From Coenobita brevimanus (taxonomy: Eukaryota > Arthropoda > Malacostraca > Decapoda > Coenobitidae), in the NCBI GenBank assembly GCA_032717465.1, contig CM064658.1, positions 4,523,501 to 4,587,500 of the forward strand: a stretch of DNA of 64,000 bases, written 5' to 3'. Made by a program: the position numbers and the translations under genes. Position 1 is the first letter of the stretch; each line of letters opens with the position of its first letter. The notes beneath the pieces are model-generated. The model saw nothing but the letters and a program-made list of their open reading frames with translations. It did not search any database and was not told the origin of the DNA. Below, one piece after another: positions 1 to 12,011 of the stretch.

Positions 1-552
1 TATCTCCTCCTCGGGTGGTGGGGTGGCTGTATTCGTTATGGATAATGAAATAATGGGCTAATTTTAATGAAATTTTACTAAGTGGTGTGATACCTACAGT
101 ACTTACGTGTGTAGAGTGTGTTGAGGCGATATATGAAATAGAGGAGAAAAAAAATTAAAATTTGAAAAATGCTTGAAATTAGGCCTATTTTGGACGACTT
201 CTTCTTGGTAATAAATTAATATATTGACATTTGCAAATTATCAGTGGATAACTTATTCACTGATTAATTATTCCAAGAGGAAAATCTTTCGAAATAAGGA
301 TTTTTTGCTGAGAAAACAATATAAAACTTAAAGGTTTTTCAGTGGTGAAAAATCTGCATCCGTGCATTTAAATAATAATATTTAAGATATGTTATTTATA
401 AAAATTATTCTTGCGATTGAAGAAAATTTCTTGACAAACACACACACACAAAAAATGAAGTAAATATCATGAAAACTAAGGATACAGTTACACTTTAAAG
501 ATGAATAACTTACATTTGAGAAAAACAAGCTTTTCTTGCAGCGACTGGGGTC
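1..552. other. AT-rich flank without a recognised gene
   Basis: This is AT-rich non-coding sequence beyond the 3' end of the Mutator-like transposase frame. It contains a short CA run near 439-450. I see no convincing terminal inverted repeat that would fix the left end of the transposon. Confidence 0.5.
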
Positions 553-2343
553 TCAGAATGAACCAGCAGAATACTCCAGATCCTTCTTGAGTCTGCTGTT
601 CCTCCTTTTCCTTTTGTATGGAGTGTCCAATCTTGCTTCCCTGTTCTTGAGGTACGTGTACATGGATGTTGTGAGTTTGATGCCAAAATCTTCTACCAGA
701 CAACTCGCAATGTAGCCAGCATTATAATCACTCACAGCGGTTGCAGTCGCAAACTCCACAATCCTCCTCGAAGTTGACTTGATTTTGGGAGACATTTTCC
801 AGATCCGTGAGTGCAAATGTTCATTTCTGTTTTGTGTTAATCCTTTAATACACCGTGTCATTATTTCATCTGTTGTAAGACGTTGATATATAGCTTCAAC
901 CTCTTCCTCTTGCTCCTTGTTCAGATGGAAAAATACCTTCAATTTGGAGTGGGACTCTGGTGTTTCTCCCTTTGCAATACTCTTGTTATAAAAACACCAA
1001 GATGTTTCACCTTTAGGACACTTGTCATGCTTGGGATCTAAGTCTGTAGATGTGCAGTGATAAAATGTAGAAAGAATTTCATCCCTCATTTCACTAGCAC
1101 ATGTCCCAATTTTTCTACCCAGGCTAAGTTGATAGTAATACTGCAGATTATCGATTACTACAGCTGTCAGTTCGTTTCTTCCTCCAAAAGAACCTTTTCC
1201 TTTCTTCCCTGAAGCCTTTTTCAAGTTCCTTAGGGCAGTGCCAAGCCGTTTAGCAACATGATTTACACATTCTACCTTGATAATCTCACATGCATCACCA
1301 TAGGGTCCTTTACCGTCATTCACTTTTTGTACAGAGAGGAAGGCTGTACTGTCGCCATCGGAGACAAATGATGTGTACAGCAAACTGTGTTCTTTTGACC
1401 TTCCCCATATCTTCACAGCTGCAGCAGCCTCCATTCCTCTAGATGAACCTTCATAATTTTTCTCACAATGAGGGCGGTGCTCATCCATCCACATCTCATC
1501 CTCGGCCTCTGTCATCTTTGCGTTTTTCACTTGCTTTATCTTACCAACACACTGAGAACAAAGCTTGCTGCATATTTCATAGTCCACTATCAGTCCCGTG
1601 TTTACATCAATGACTGCACCAACTCCAAAATTTGACTTGTGTCCCCTCCTGTGCCAAGATCCATCAAATGAAACGTCACACTTCACATCTCCGTCCACAC
1701 AATCATTCAGTTCTGCATTTCTTTCTTACACAGCTCTCCTACTCACATCTAAAACACTTTTTGCTTTAGCTACAGCAGTTTCTGTTATGTGCTTTGCATA
1801 GCGTATGAAGGTTTTCTGTGTGAATGTCTTCAAACCCAAGAATGACACGACTTTATTGACACCATCATAACCCACACCTAAAAGCATCATACAGTAAACT
1901 AATAACTGAGTAAGAGGATGGTAATTTTTCGTTTTCACTGTTTTCGGTGTGTCAAGCACCACATGACCACACTCACACTGCACTAGCATGTAAGTATCAA
2001 TTTGGTGATGGATAAATTTCACTGTAACTCGTGGAGTGGCACATTCGGGACACAACACATTCTTCACTATATGTTCTATATATTTCTCATCAACAATTAT
2101 CTTCGTCACTTCAGTAGTGTCTGGTCTTTCTTCATGTTCCGTAATAAATGATGATCTTTTCTGATAACTCGATTGTGGTTTAGTGGTGGTGGTGGTGGTG
2201 GTGGACGTGTCGCCATGTGTTTCATCACTGGTGATGGCGGCGGCGGTCTGCTCACGTTTTACCCTCCTTGCCTCTGCCAACGCTCTTCTAGCAATCTTTG
2301 CATACTTCACCGATGCAGCTTTTCTCTTGTTAGCTTTTGGCAT
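553..2343 (-). pseudogene. Mutator-like DDE transposase with one in-frame stop
   Basis: One minus-strand frame runs from an ATG at 2343 to a stop at 553, about 596 codons, broken once by TAA at 1728-1726. Both halves stay in the same frame. The start at 2343 gives a Lys/Arg-rich N-terminus (MPKANKRK); the open frame upstream of it looks non-coding. The N-terminal half has a Thr-rich linker and a zinc-binding-like CPEC...CECG pattern. Downstream of the stop come FDGSWHRRGH (likely first catalytic Asp), VSDGDS (second Asp), a CVNH motif and NRNEHLH (likely catalytic Glu). This matches the animal Mutator-like transposase domain family; the catalytic assignments are inferred. It would act in the nucleus, cutting element ends. 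The frame also reads through about nine non-ATG codons after the stop, so a restart is not obvious. No flanking TIR was identified. Confidence 0.85.
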
Positions 2344-2644
2344 GATGTAGATGTTCCCAGGAAGAACATACAAGCAGCAGCAAAGCAGAAAACACGGGGA
2401 AAAACTCGCGTACAAGCAGCCTCCCCACCCCCTCCAACCACTTGTTGCACACTGACTGAATCGATAGAGCCAGCCGAGCTCACAGCTGCTAACCAAGAAG
2501 CTGCCAGACACCTCTAGCATAAATATTTACAAAAACCCTAAAAAAAATCGCAAAAAAATGCCGAAAAATCATGGGACATAGTCAAGTCATTTGGAGCACC
2601 ACGTGGAGGGGGGGGGTGGCTTGTTTACAGCGGAACCTTTAAAC

Positions 2645-2673
2645 TACGCATAAACATTTAAATATTATGCGTA
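2645..2673. repeat. Perfect 9-bp inverted repeat (hairpin)
   Basis: TACGCATAA is followed after 11 bases by its exact reverse complement TTATGCGTA. It lies about 300 bp upstream of the Mutator-like transposase start. It could be a subterminal or promoter element of that transposon, or chance. Confidence 0.6.
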
Positions 2674-3076
2674 CCACCCCAGACGCGCCTGGAAACTATT
2701 CCAGAAATGTTTGTTCATTTTCAGAGCGCTTAACTCGTTTTCACCATTTTGGTCGATTTTTCGCTCAAAATACAGCCATCCGTCCATTAAGGTATAAACA
2801 CAAAAAATGAAGGACGATCTTTACCATGAAAGAAATTTAGAGTATCTGAACCCTCCTGTTATCAATAGCTGAATAAAATAGTAAGGAATAGCAGTAATGA
2901 AGGATGTCATCATAGTGAAGAGGTTAATGAAGGTTAAACAAATCTTGTATTTTTTTATTGGTAGTTTTACAGCACATTAGGGTGGTTGGAGTGAGCCATT
3001 GTTCACTGAAGTCTGGTCATGTGTTGAAAGGTTTTGATTAACATTGGTGAGGTATCTTTTATTTCTTTATCAACAG
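2674..3076. other. Non-coding stretch
   Basis: No gene is seen. The phrase GTGAAGAGGTTAATGAAGG near 2913-2931 resembles a dispersed repeat (Rep-B) found elsewhere in the window. Confidence 0.4.
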
Positions 3077-3244
3077 GCAGGCTCTCTCCTTCCCTTCACT
3101 GGTGGTTGTGATGGTGGCAGTAGATGGTTTTATTCATCCAACTCCCATTGTCAGGCTCTCCCCCTCCTGATGTGTGGTGGGTGTGGTAGGTGGTGGCAGC
3201 ATCTTTTCCAGCTTCAACAGACAGGCTCTCTCTTTCCCGTATAG
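3077..3244 (+). other. Exon-like block with an internal duplication
   Basis: A pyrimidine-rich run ending ATCAACAG precedes the block, and GTATAG|GTGGTG ends it, as expected for an exon on the plus strand. The phrase CAGGCTCTCTC occurs at both ends, about 143 bp apart, so the block contains a direct duplication. It is open in one frame and rich in Gly, Trp and Cys, which looks like low-complexity DNA rather than a conserved protein. It may be a non-coding exon or only repeat DNA. Confidence 0.2.
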
Positions 3245-3545
3245 GTGGTGGTGGTGACAACAATGACAGCACTTGACAGTGGTGATGTGGTGGTACACGC
3301 CAGCCAAGATCCACACACCCTGGAAGGTATGGTGACTTAAGTTAGGTATCTTCTGGGACAGTTTGTGAACAGATTTAGAGTTCTTATTTTAAGCCATATG
3401 TGTTCTAAATTTTCCATTCAGCTTATTACATAAATCTGGGGAAACTGGCAAATCAGCATTAAGGGTAACTGTGGAAGCTTAAGTTCTTCTGTTAGTGGAC
3501 TTGGCAATCAATAAATAGCTACTTATTTGAGTCATGTATAATATA

Positions 3546-3766
3546 CAGGGTGGGTCATGTATGATCGCAGTTTATGTTGCACGGGAAACATGTTCAAATG
3601 TTACCTGTGTCAGTCCTGTATCATTTTAAGTTGCACATAGCCTTTCATATCTTATAGAGTCTGCATACATCCAGTGATTGCATGGTTGATTAGGGATTTT
3701 ACAGTTAGCCCAAAATATATGGAGTTCTCACAGCAGTCCAAGATTAATTATATGTGCACCACCCTG
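3546..3766. mobile_element. Mariner-like MITE, degenerate
   Basis: The left end reads TA then CAGGGTGGGTCA; the right end, reverse-complemented, reads CAGGGTGGTGCACA. Ends starting CAGGGTG next to TA are typical of Tc1/mariner-type short elements. The right TA is not preserved. The 221-bp interior has no coding frame. Confidence 0.45.
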
Positions 3767-4442
3767 CATATGGTATATACTTAGTACTGTACTGAATGTA
3801 TTTGTAGATATATTAGCATAAATTAGAGCATCTCATTAAGTTATGAAAGATTAGTATTTGACAAGATAGACATTGGCTTAAGCTGATTATGTGACAGTTT
3901 CAGTCCTTCAGTAAATACTAAGCTTTGTAATTGATGTGCCATTATTATACAATCCCTTCACAGTTCCTCCCTCCCCCAAGGGATTGCGGTACACTTTTGC
4001 TCCCTCACCCCCCAAAAAATAAAATTAAAAAAAAAGCCTAGAATGCCATCGAACAAAAATGCCATAAAAAAATATGCTCATATATGCAGTTACACCCCCC
4101 CAAAAAAAAAAAATAAAATAAAAAAAAAGCTCTCCTCTCAGATCATAGTAATGTCACAAAGTCCTCCTCAAACCTCCCCACAGTACATCACAAACCTCCG
4201 CAAAGCCCACACAATTTCACAAACCCCAACAATACATCAGACTGCTCCACAACCCCCCCCACCCACCCACAATACATCAGACCCTTCCACAAACCCGCCA
4301 GTCACAAACCCTTCAACAAGTCTTACCCCCCCCCCACTCCCTTAAAAAAAAAAACTTGCTTCCTCTTATCTAAAATACACTACTACTACATTCTCCTCCC
4401 CTTTTGTTCCAATGTGCAAGTCAGCTTTCATATTTTATTTTT
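3767..4442. other. Non-coding, with A- and C-rich low complexity
   Basis: From about 3960 to 4345 the sequence is made of A runs, C runs and loosely repeated CACAAACCC / ACATCAGAC phrases. No gene is seen. Confidence 0.5.
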
Positions 4443-4525
4443 CGCTTTTGTGAGTTTTCCGCTTTCGTGCTTTTTCCGCTTTCGTGCTTCTTCCGCTTTT
4501 GTGCTTTTCCGCTTTTCTTTTGTGC
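4443..4525. repeat. 17-bp tandem repeat
   Basis: Five units of the type CGCTTTCGTGCTTTTTC follow each other at spacings of 17, 17, 17 and 16 bp. The open frames here on both strands are products of the repeat. Confidence 0.8.
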
Positions 4526-4841
4526 TTTTTGGCCTTTGTGGTTTTCAGTTTTCTGTTCAGTCTATTGTTTTGGGTTTCATTCATCTGTTCTGACAGTTTG
4601 CATGTGCGTAGCTTGTCCAGTACGTTTTTTTTTCCCATTGTACCATATTAATTCACCATGGGTTCGATACTAACCTATTGGTCAGTTTACACTAGTTAGT
4701 TTGTTATTGTTAATTTTGTTTCATTTTATGCTTTGTTTTTTCCTTTGATCATACGCATTTACAATGCTTTGCCGAGTTTCATACACTAAGTTTTTCCATT
4801 TTGTGATTTCATTTTTTGATATACAGTACTGTATTTATGCT

Positions 4842-4843
<2 letters not shown>

Positions 4844-4881
<38 letters not shown>
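4844..4881. repeat. Poly-T tract of about 38 bases
   Basis: An uninterrupted T run. It could be the A-tail of a minus-strand retroposed sequence, but no such body is recognised beside it. Confidence 0.85.
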
Positions 4882-7800
4882 CCAGTGGATGCAACTTATT
4901 CTTCCTATGTTTAGACAGTTTTAACGATGAGGTTAGGAATTATACGATGACAAGTGAAACAGTTTTTATTTATTGCTGAGGTACAGCGATGGAGAGAGGA
5001 ACTAAAGTCAGGTCAGAGTAGGCCAAGTCAGGTTTAGATCAGGTCAGGTCAAGGTTGGGTTAAGGTCATGTTAGCTTATGTCAGGGTTGTCATGGTAGAT
5101 AAAAACTCAGTCTGAAGTAATGGGTGTCCTTTGGTAAGCTGTTAGGCAAGCAGGCAGACATGGTGAAGGAGGTAACGTTGATAGCTGCAGGCAGCAACAG
5201 TGAGGCAGGCAGCAATAGTGAGGCAGGCAGGTAGGCAGCTCATGTAGATAAATGTACCAGACTGGTTCGAAAACACAGTATGGTCACTATGCACAGTTAT
5301 ACGAGATGCCGGTATTACCTAGTGCTGTATCCTGTAAGGGGTTAGTCACAAGAAAAGGACCTCCTGACATGTGTCCCCTTTCTGTAATGTCCTCTCCTCC
5401 CTTGACACTACCCTTCCACATATTGCCCATCTTGTTTCTGGTCAGCTACATATTACTATGGCATACATCCACTTCACTCAGACACATTCAGTATTTCTCA
5501 GATCTCAGCATATTTCTCAGGTATCTCTATCACTAAGTCTTTCTCATCTCCCAGTTCCCTATACAGTATATCATCTCTCCATAAAGCTTAGCCATTTCCA
5601 GTCATCCATTTCCTTGAATAATCTCCACATTTAGTAACATTTATCCACCTATCCCTTAGTCACTCCATGTACACTTCTGAGGTGGCTTTCCACTGCCTTT
5701 TCAGCTGTGTCCCTCCTCGACTCCTGTACTTTAAAGGATTGTAGCTATTGTTTGTCCACATTAACTTTGATTTTTATGTTTTTTATTTTTAGCTTGCTTT
5801 AAAAAAACTCTGTAGAAGAAAAGGATAATACTGCATAAAGACTTTTCATCTTTTCCATAACTCCATTTTTACTTGTAAATAATTTTATAGCTCTGTGGCA
5901 GAAAAGACAGTACTGTGCTGTACCGCATCATTGCATCCTTTCCATTGTACTTTGGCCATCATTCTCATGTTAATCTTTTTACAGCTTACAGTAATATTCA
6001 ACACTGAGTTAATATTAGTCAAAGTTAAAGTGGACAGTAATATCCAGTAGCACTATACTTTTATGGTATCCTCTTACTGTTTGGACCCTATCCATGCCAG
6101 TTGTTAGTGGAATTAGCATTTTCTTATCACTGATGCACACACATCCTGCCATGGCTATCAAAACCCTTGCAATTTTCCTTCTTTGTTACACTGATTAGTT
6201 CAGTCATCCTCTTTGAACTGGCATACCATTCATTACTACCACCTATTTCCTGTCACACTTAACATTCTTCAAGGATTACCCACACTTTACTGCTGTGCAT
6301 CATTGTTGTAACCAGTATGGTCATACACTTCAGACATACAGTACCTATTCCTTTCTGTTTTTGTATCAACTCATTATGTCCATTATAATTCCTGTTCATC
6401 AGCATCCTGTTTCACTGCATGTATTTTTTTATTTAGCATACAGTCATACAACATTTCTTTGCTATCAGTTTTTTCCCTCTAACATTATCTGTGCTACACT
6501 GAAGTGCAGTACAATTTGATTGAGCTACTGTATATGCCTCCATACTTGCTGCTTTGTTTCACTTCTCAAGTTTTTCTGTAGCATCGTCCAGGATTCACTG
6601 CTGTACAATGTTGCGATGTATATACCGTCATCTAATATTTCCTAGAGACCTACATATACAGTATGTTTTGTATCACAAACCCCATGTCACTTCCCTCGTT
6701 TCACTTCCTTCTCAGTATCAGACTTCTTACATTGTCATGTACCACTTCGTTCACTCACAGTTTCATGTCATTGGACTCTGTGCCCATTCTACTTCAGTTC
6801 TCATCCTTGTGTTCATACTATTTGAATACTAATCTTATTCCATCAGCTTGCCTCTAGTTGATGTGCCAATATAACCACCGCTTTTCATTTATTCTGTAAA
6901 TTCAAGGACCCTAACCTTATATTCCACTAATAAACTGGAATGGGGGAAATCCACAAGAACAGGCATAAAGACAACATTGTCAGGTTAAATGAGCCACAAA
7001 TCTTTTAAATCTCTCATCCACCCGACAGGCAGATAAAGTTTTTCAAGCAGACAATTTCCTTTACAGACTAACCTGCTTTCATCTTTACAGTCTCATCTTC
7101 AGAATCACTCCCTCCCAGCATTTTGTCTTTCTTTCACCACTACATCCATCACTTTTTTCTTTCAAACTCTCTTCTCTGCCAGTGCTTCTTACCAAATCAC
7201 ACACTTTCACTGCCACCACACACCCTCACATTACAAACTAGCATGTACTTCTCCCACTTCATTACCTCATCCCCATCATGCGTATCCAACTTTATGGCAG
7301 TCATGTAATACAATGACAATGTTTATGAAGATGAAAAAGCATTCTCCAAATCAATTCCTATGTTTATTTACAATTAGTACAGATTGCATGATACCCCAAA
7401 AACAGTTTAAAAAGACTGCAGTTTCAATTGATCAGCTTTTGAGACCTTATATAAGTTTTGTGACAGCACATGATACTCTAATTCATTATCACTCGGTTAC
7501 AGAAACCATTGCTAAAATTTCTAGTTACCTGTGTTTCAAACTGCATATGGGGTGGTAAGTGCTGTACTGGACTGATAAGCTAGGAACAAGACTACAGGCA
7601 GTTAGCTCCTTCAAAGCTCAAGCTTTGGAAAAAAAATTATTAGAGCTGAAGGGGCTAAAACCTTGCAAGAAAATTTAAAACTATCACTGTACAGGGTGAT
7701 CAAAAGTCAGGACACAGGGCTTTGATGGTTGTGGACAATTGCCTCTTGCTGGAGGTAGTTGGAGTATTTTTTTTTTTAAACAGTTATACTATCCAATATA

Positions 7801-8152
7801 TGTGATGGAAAGAATAAATCAGTGTCAGTCTTGCAAACCCTTTCAGTATGAGTGCTATCCACCAAACAAACCATCTCGTGTTCCAGAGAATATAAGTTAA
7901 AACTTTGTTCAAGTATGTTATATGCCAAGAACATAATGGACAAAATTAGAGTGAGCAAAAGTTGGTGCTATATTGAGTTTCCAGCTTTTAGAAATTTCAG
8001 AAATGGTTGCAGTGGTTTTATTTCTCTACTCATTGTGAAGATAGACCAGTAATAACCAGGTTACATCAAGAATTTTAAAGTACATTACCCTGAATAAATG
8101 AATATACAGTAGTATGAAATAATTATGTCCTGATTTTTGGTGTACTCTGTAC
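4882..8152. other. Long non-coding stretch
   Basis: No conserved coding sequence is seen. It holds degenerate AGGTCAGGTC phrases (about 5010-5075), a small CAGGCAGCAA..GTGAGG repeat (about 5190-5235), one Rep-A copy (5891 on) and a lone TACAGGGTGATCAAAAGTC transposon-end-like word near 7692 with no matching partner. Confidence 0.5.
5891..5975 (+). repeat. Dispersed repeat Rep-A, partial copy
   Basis: It begins with CTGTGGCAGAAAAGACAGTA, as do other copies near 46880 (minus) and 57211. Only the first half of the family is recognisable here. Confidence 0.5.
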
Positions 8153-8267
8153 CAGTGCCAATAATAAGACTGACAAACACAGTGTACATCACCGGATATA
8201 AAGGCAGGTTGTAGATAACTGTCCACACATCGCTGGAGGCAGGCATGTTGGGTGATATCCGCTTTAT
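8153..8267 (-). other. Candidate coding exon with a membrane segment
   Basis: On the minus strand a good acceptor (CCACTTATTACAG) precedes a 115-nt open block ending CACTG|GTACAG. The frame gives a polar stretch (SPNMPASSDVW) and then about 22 hydrophobic residues ending VFVSLIIGTG, which looks like a membrane-spanning helix. I do not recognise the family. Codon choice is less AT-rich than the surroundings. No neighbouring exon of the same gene is identified, so this could be an isolated exon of a long-intron gene or chance. About 350 bp to the right hold nothing recognisable. Confidence 0.3.
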
Positions 8268-8620
8268 CTGTAATAAGTGGCAGTAGTAATTTATTGAAGT
8301 CATGAATGGCAGTTTTATGATTCATCCCTATCACAGTCATAAGTAGCAGATATAATTTGCATTTTCAGATATATACTGCTATTAAAAGTACTTGTGTTAC
8401 AGTGCCATGAATTGCTCAGTTGGAAGAATAACTACATACTGATATTTAAGTCATATCTAAACCACCTTTAGCCAAATTTCACTGAATCCTAATTGCCAGC
8501 TTTGCAACAAAACCCATTGTTTGAATATTCTTGCATTCAGAATCCCTGTTGTAAAAATACCCCAATGAAATATTTAACTATATGAACTGCTAGACAAAAT
8601 GCCCTGCCAACCCCCAAGAG

Positions 8621-9149
8621 CAGTAGTTCTCAGATTGGTGATCACTGTGCAGTTTCAGGTGGTCCATGGTGCAGTCTTATCTGAAGTCACTGATGGTGGA
8701 AACAAGTTTTTCTGGGGCAATATTATAGTTGTAGTGAATCTTTGCAAGATCAGTAAATCAAACTTACTCAGATACTTTTCGTAATCAAGAGCACGACGGA
8801 ATTTGGGGACAAAAATGAGATGCATTACAAGTATCAGCAATCTGGCTACAGCTTTGTCTGCCTTTCATTGCAAGTTGTATCTAACCGAGAAAATATAATA
8901 ATTTCACTTGAAAAATTCTCTTCTTTACCCTTTTCCATGTTGACCGATACTGGTACCCTACTTTGTAGAAAAAATGCAGTTTCAACTGTCACTGTTTATT
9001 CAGGATGTGTAGGCATTACAACATTTAATTTTTATCACTTACTCTGCATGCTCATTAGAGCAATTCCTTTTTATGTAGATGTAGATGGAGCACCCTAGTT
9101 TTTGTATTTAGTCTAGGGGAACCACAAAATGAATGTTTGGGAACTACTG
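8621..9149. mobile_element. hAT-like MITE
   Basis: The left end is CAGTAGTTCTCAGATTGG; the right end, reverse-complemented, is CAGTAGTTCCCAAACATT. Ends of the CAGTGGTTCTC type are typical of Charlie-like hAT elements. The flanks CCCAAGAG and CCCTAAAA are a plausible but worn 8-bp target duplication. No transposase frame remains in the 529 bp. Confidence 0.65.
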
Positions 9150-9892
9150 CCCTAAAAGGTTACTTTTTGCACCAAAGCCCATTAACCAAATCGGTAGTCA
9201 GTTGATCTGAGTAACCCTTTATGGACATAACTAAACCCCAAATGTCCTGTGTATTATAGAGTTTTATCTGAATTCTGTTTTACTATTGCTAGATACAGTA
9301 TATACTCTGAAGGAGGGTGACTAAAGTCACGAGTAACCCTCTATGGCTATTACACAACCTCAACCCACATTTTGAGTATCGTACTTCTGTTGCAGGCATT
9401 GTGTTGCCTTAAACAGAGTGAGTTTATTATGAGTGAATATGCACACTGGAGTGGGTAACAACTCTTAGAGGTGTTAGCCTGTATGGTTACTTAACCTCAC
9501 ATAATCCATGTTTTTGATGCAGAATAATGGGGGTAAAAGCCATGCCTAACAGGCAGCTGTTCAAATAATCAACAAATGACCAAGCTAGGGAATATATTGT
9601 CAGGGAAGTTGTCATACCAATAAATGTAGTAGAGATAGATCACTAGTGGAGGAGGGTGTGAAGTCTCCCTGAGAGGCCATGGTTTAAACATTTTTTCTTA
9701 TAGTGTGCTTTAAGGATTTTGTCCCCTAATGTTAAATAATTTGAACTGATACCCAGCCTTGGGTTCTTAATCTAACAAGGTAGTATGAGATTGGCTTCTG
9801 TGTCAGTATGAAGTGTAATGTTCCATGGCTGTTAACTGTTCAAATACAATCGCAGGAAACAATCTCATCTGATGTCAACTCACTTTGCTCAG
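9150..9892. other. Non-coding stretch
   Basis: No gene or clear repeat is recognised. Confidence 0.4.
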
Positions 9893-10020
9893 ATCAGTGT
9901 TGTACTTTAGCGTCAGCATCCAGACTTGTCACATCCTCACGTCGTCCTGTGTCCTTTATCTTGCCACCAGCAGCAGCACCACACACCCTCATTTCTCCAC
10001 CACCTGCAGAGTTATTACAG
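9893..10020. other. Exon-like cassette 1
   Basis: On the plus strand CACTTTGCTCAG precedes the block and CAG|GTTAGT ends it. The frame is open, rich in Ala, Ser and Pro, and ends LLQ in phase 0. It shares GTCAGCATCC phrases with the other cassettes. Read on the minus strand it also has usable splice words, so the strand is unresolved. Confidence 0.35.
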
Positions 10021-11062
10021 GTTAGTGGCTGGAGTGGAATCATTAAGCCAAGCATTTCAAAACTATGCACATTTTGAGGCTATTATTTTAACTCCCTTTT
10101 TTAAAACTCTGGCTGCAGTGAGTCTGGAAGTTGATCATCATATGCTAGAATACAATATGATGTCCTTTATTCCCAGGAAAAATATATACTGTACTTAAAT
10201 TGATAAATTTCTCAAGCTCAGTAAAACCATCTCAAGTTTACCAAATTAAAAGCTGAAGTAAATTGCAGCCAAATATTTAAGCCATTAGTATTAGTCTGTA
10301 GAATTATGGAGCTGTGTGAATGTGTTGATCACTTCACTGAGCATACTGGTATTATTCTTCCACTTTTAATTTGTTTCTGGATTCTGCCTCAACCCACCCT
10401 TAGGCAGTGTAAATGATAAAGTTATTAGTCTGAAGCTGCATTATTTCCAAGCCATTTCTGTTATTTTCAAGGTTGCTTAGTGACAGTAACCAACTTGTGG
10501 TAAGATATATTTTTATCAGGTATTATTAGCCAATACTAAGATTTAATCATTATGGCAGAGCTATAAGTTTAAATTTTTTGAAGTTGCAGTAAAAATTTAT
10601 AATCATAAAGCCTTATTATGTTGCATTTATCTGACTTGTCTAAAAATAAAGTACCCATACTAAAAGGAAAGTTACCCCTTCACATCCACTTAGACACCAG
10701 TCACTTCCTCCATCAGTTTTTGTCATTGGAAGCTCATTCAAATACTTCAGTGGCCTCATGTCAACATCTGCAGTGTTCAGCAACCATTCAGCCACCTTTC
10801 CCTCCCATGTCATCGTTGAATTCTTCCTTGACCCCTTGTGTCACCATCTGCAGAAATCCACTTTTTTTTTTTTTTTTTTTTTTTTTTGTTATATCTATGG
10901 TGATACTTTTATGACAAAGTTTATATTCTGGTACATTTTAAGCTTTCCAATTAAGGAGGGAAAAACTGTAGAAACAAAACTGATTGGTATTTTTGTTTTA
11001 AATAGAGGAAAATTCAATTAAGCAGGATTTAATTATTGTACAGATAATTACCTCATCTACAG
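10021..11062. other. Non-coding, intron-like
   Basis: No gene is seen. A poly-T tract of about 26 bases lies at 10862-10887. Confidence 0.4.
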
Positions 11063-11206
11063 CAACTGCCAAGTTGGAGTCGTAACATATCTCTGCATCG
11101 GCAAACAAATCTGCATCAACATCCATTGTCATCATCATCTGCACCAGCCTCCTAAATTTTCAGCTTGAAGCCATCCTCTTTCCCTGGCATTAGCAGCTGT
11201 GATAAG
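11063..11206. other. Exon-like cassette 2
   Basis: Plus-strand edges are ACCTCATCTACAG and GATAAG|GTAATT. The body begins CAACTGCCAAGTTGGAGTC, also found in cassette 9, and ends GCAGCTGTGATAAG. Every frame has a stop, so if transcribed it is probably non-coding or decayed. Confidence 0.35.
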
Positions 11207-11285
11207 GTAATTATTTTGTAGTTTAGTAGTCAGTTCCAATCCACTGAATTTGTGTGCAGTTATATATCTTCAGTTATGAGGACCT

Positions 11286-11345
11286 TCAGGATAGAAATTT
11301 CAAACTGGAGGGGTTAGTTATAGCTTTCATTAACCCTTTCACAAA
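11286..11345. repeat. Dispersed repeat Rep-B
   Basis: It contains CTGGAGGGGTTAGTTATAGC followed by TTTCATTAACCC, the core shared with copies near 28.9 kb and 35.2 kb. Confidence 0.45.
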
Positions 11346-11473
11346 TAGAGTGCTTTTGCCAGTAAAACTGTCAGGTAGCAGGTAGTGTAGATATTAACTT
11401 AAAAGATTCTGCAATGCATATTGTAACAAGGATTTACTCTGCTGGTAAGTTATTCAGATTCTCTCTTTCACAG

Positions 11474-11672
11474 CAGCAAAGGAGTCATCAGCTGTACCCT
11501 GTAGTCATCATCAGCTGTTGCCGCCAGCCCAAAGCCATCCCTCTGTCACCACCAGCCCAAAGCCGTCCCTTTGTCGCCACCAGCCCGAAGCCATCCCTTT
11601 GTCGCCACCAGCCCGAAGCAGTCCTCCCTTTTCCGTCATCCTGGAGCCATCTCTTGTATCAGCTGTAATAAG
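11474..11672. other. Exon-like cassette 3
   Basis: Plus-strand edges are TCTCTCTTTCACAG and AATAAG|GTTACT. It holds four imperfect copies of a unit of about 30 bp around CACCAGCCCGAAGCC. One frame is open throughout and reads as a Ser/Pro-rich peptide. It has the same tail motif (CAGCTGTAATAAG) as cassette 2. Confidence 0.4.
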
Positions 11673-11905
11673 GTTACTGTTTAATTGTTAACTCATACTA
11701 GCATCATAAGCTAAAACCAACAGGCATTCATAGTAAATTTATTGTAGCCATGAAGAACAACTTCATTGTAGTGAATAGATTAAGTTGTGCATTAACTGAA
11801 TGCTTTCGTAAGTTTATGATGTGGTAGTTGCAGGAATTTATTGTAAAATAAGTACACTACTATGATGCAAAGAAGTTATTTAAATTATATGATTTATCAC
11901 CTCAG

Positions 11906-12011
11906 CTGCATCAGTTGTGAAGTCAGCGGTGGTGGAAGTGTTGGTCAGTGTGATGTTGCCCTCACTGTTCTCAGCTGCACCCATCAATGATAGCATCCAT
12001 CTGTGGTAGAG
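11906..12011. other. Exon-like cassette 4
   Basis: Plus-strand edges are TTTATCACCTCAG and TAGAG|GTTGGT. On the minus strand the same block reads from ACCTCTACCACAG to GCTGAG|GTGATA and is open in one frame. Both readings fit splice consensus. Confidence 0.35.

Noticed and set aside
2173..2517. Plus-strand open frame rich in Gly
   Set aside because: It is antisense to the Mutator-like transposase (its Thr run) and has no family resemblance.
446..2815. The direct match ACACAAAAAATGAAG on both sides of the Mutator-like gene as its target duplication
   Set aside because: The word is low-complexity, and the sequences just inside it show no inverted ends.
4654..4680. GGGTTCGATACTAACC as a tRNA B box
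   Set aside because: No A box or stem pairing is found at the right distance.
7692..7725. TACAGGGTGATCAAAAGTC as the end of a mariner-type element
   Set aside because: No inverted partner is visible within several kb.
8153..8267. Naming the candidate exon as a sodium-solute symporter helix
   Set aside because: The resemblance is limited to hydrophobic residues; spacing and conserved positions do not fit.
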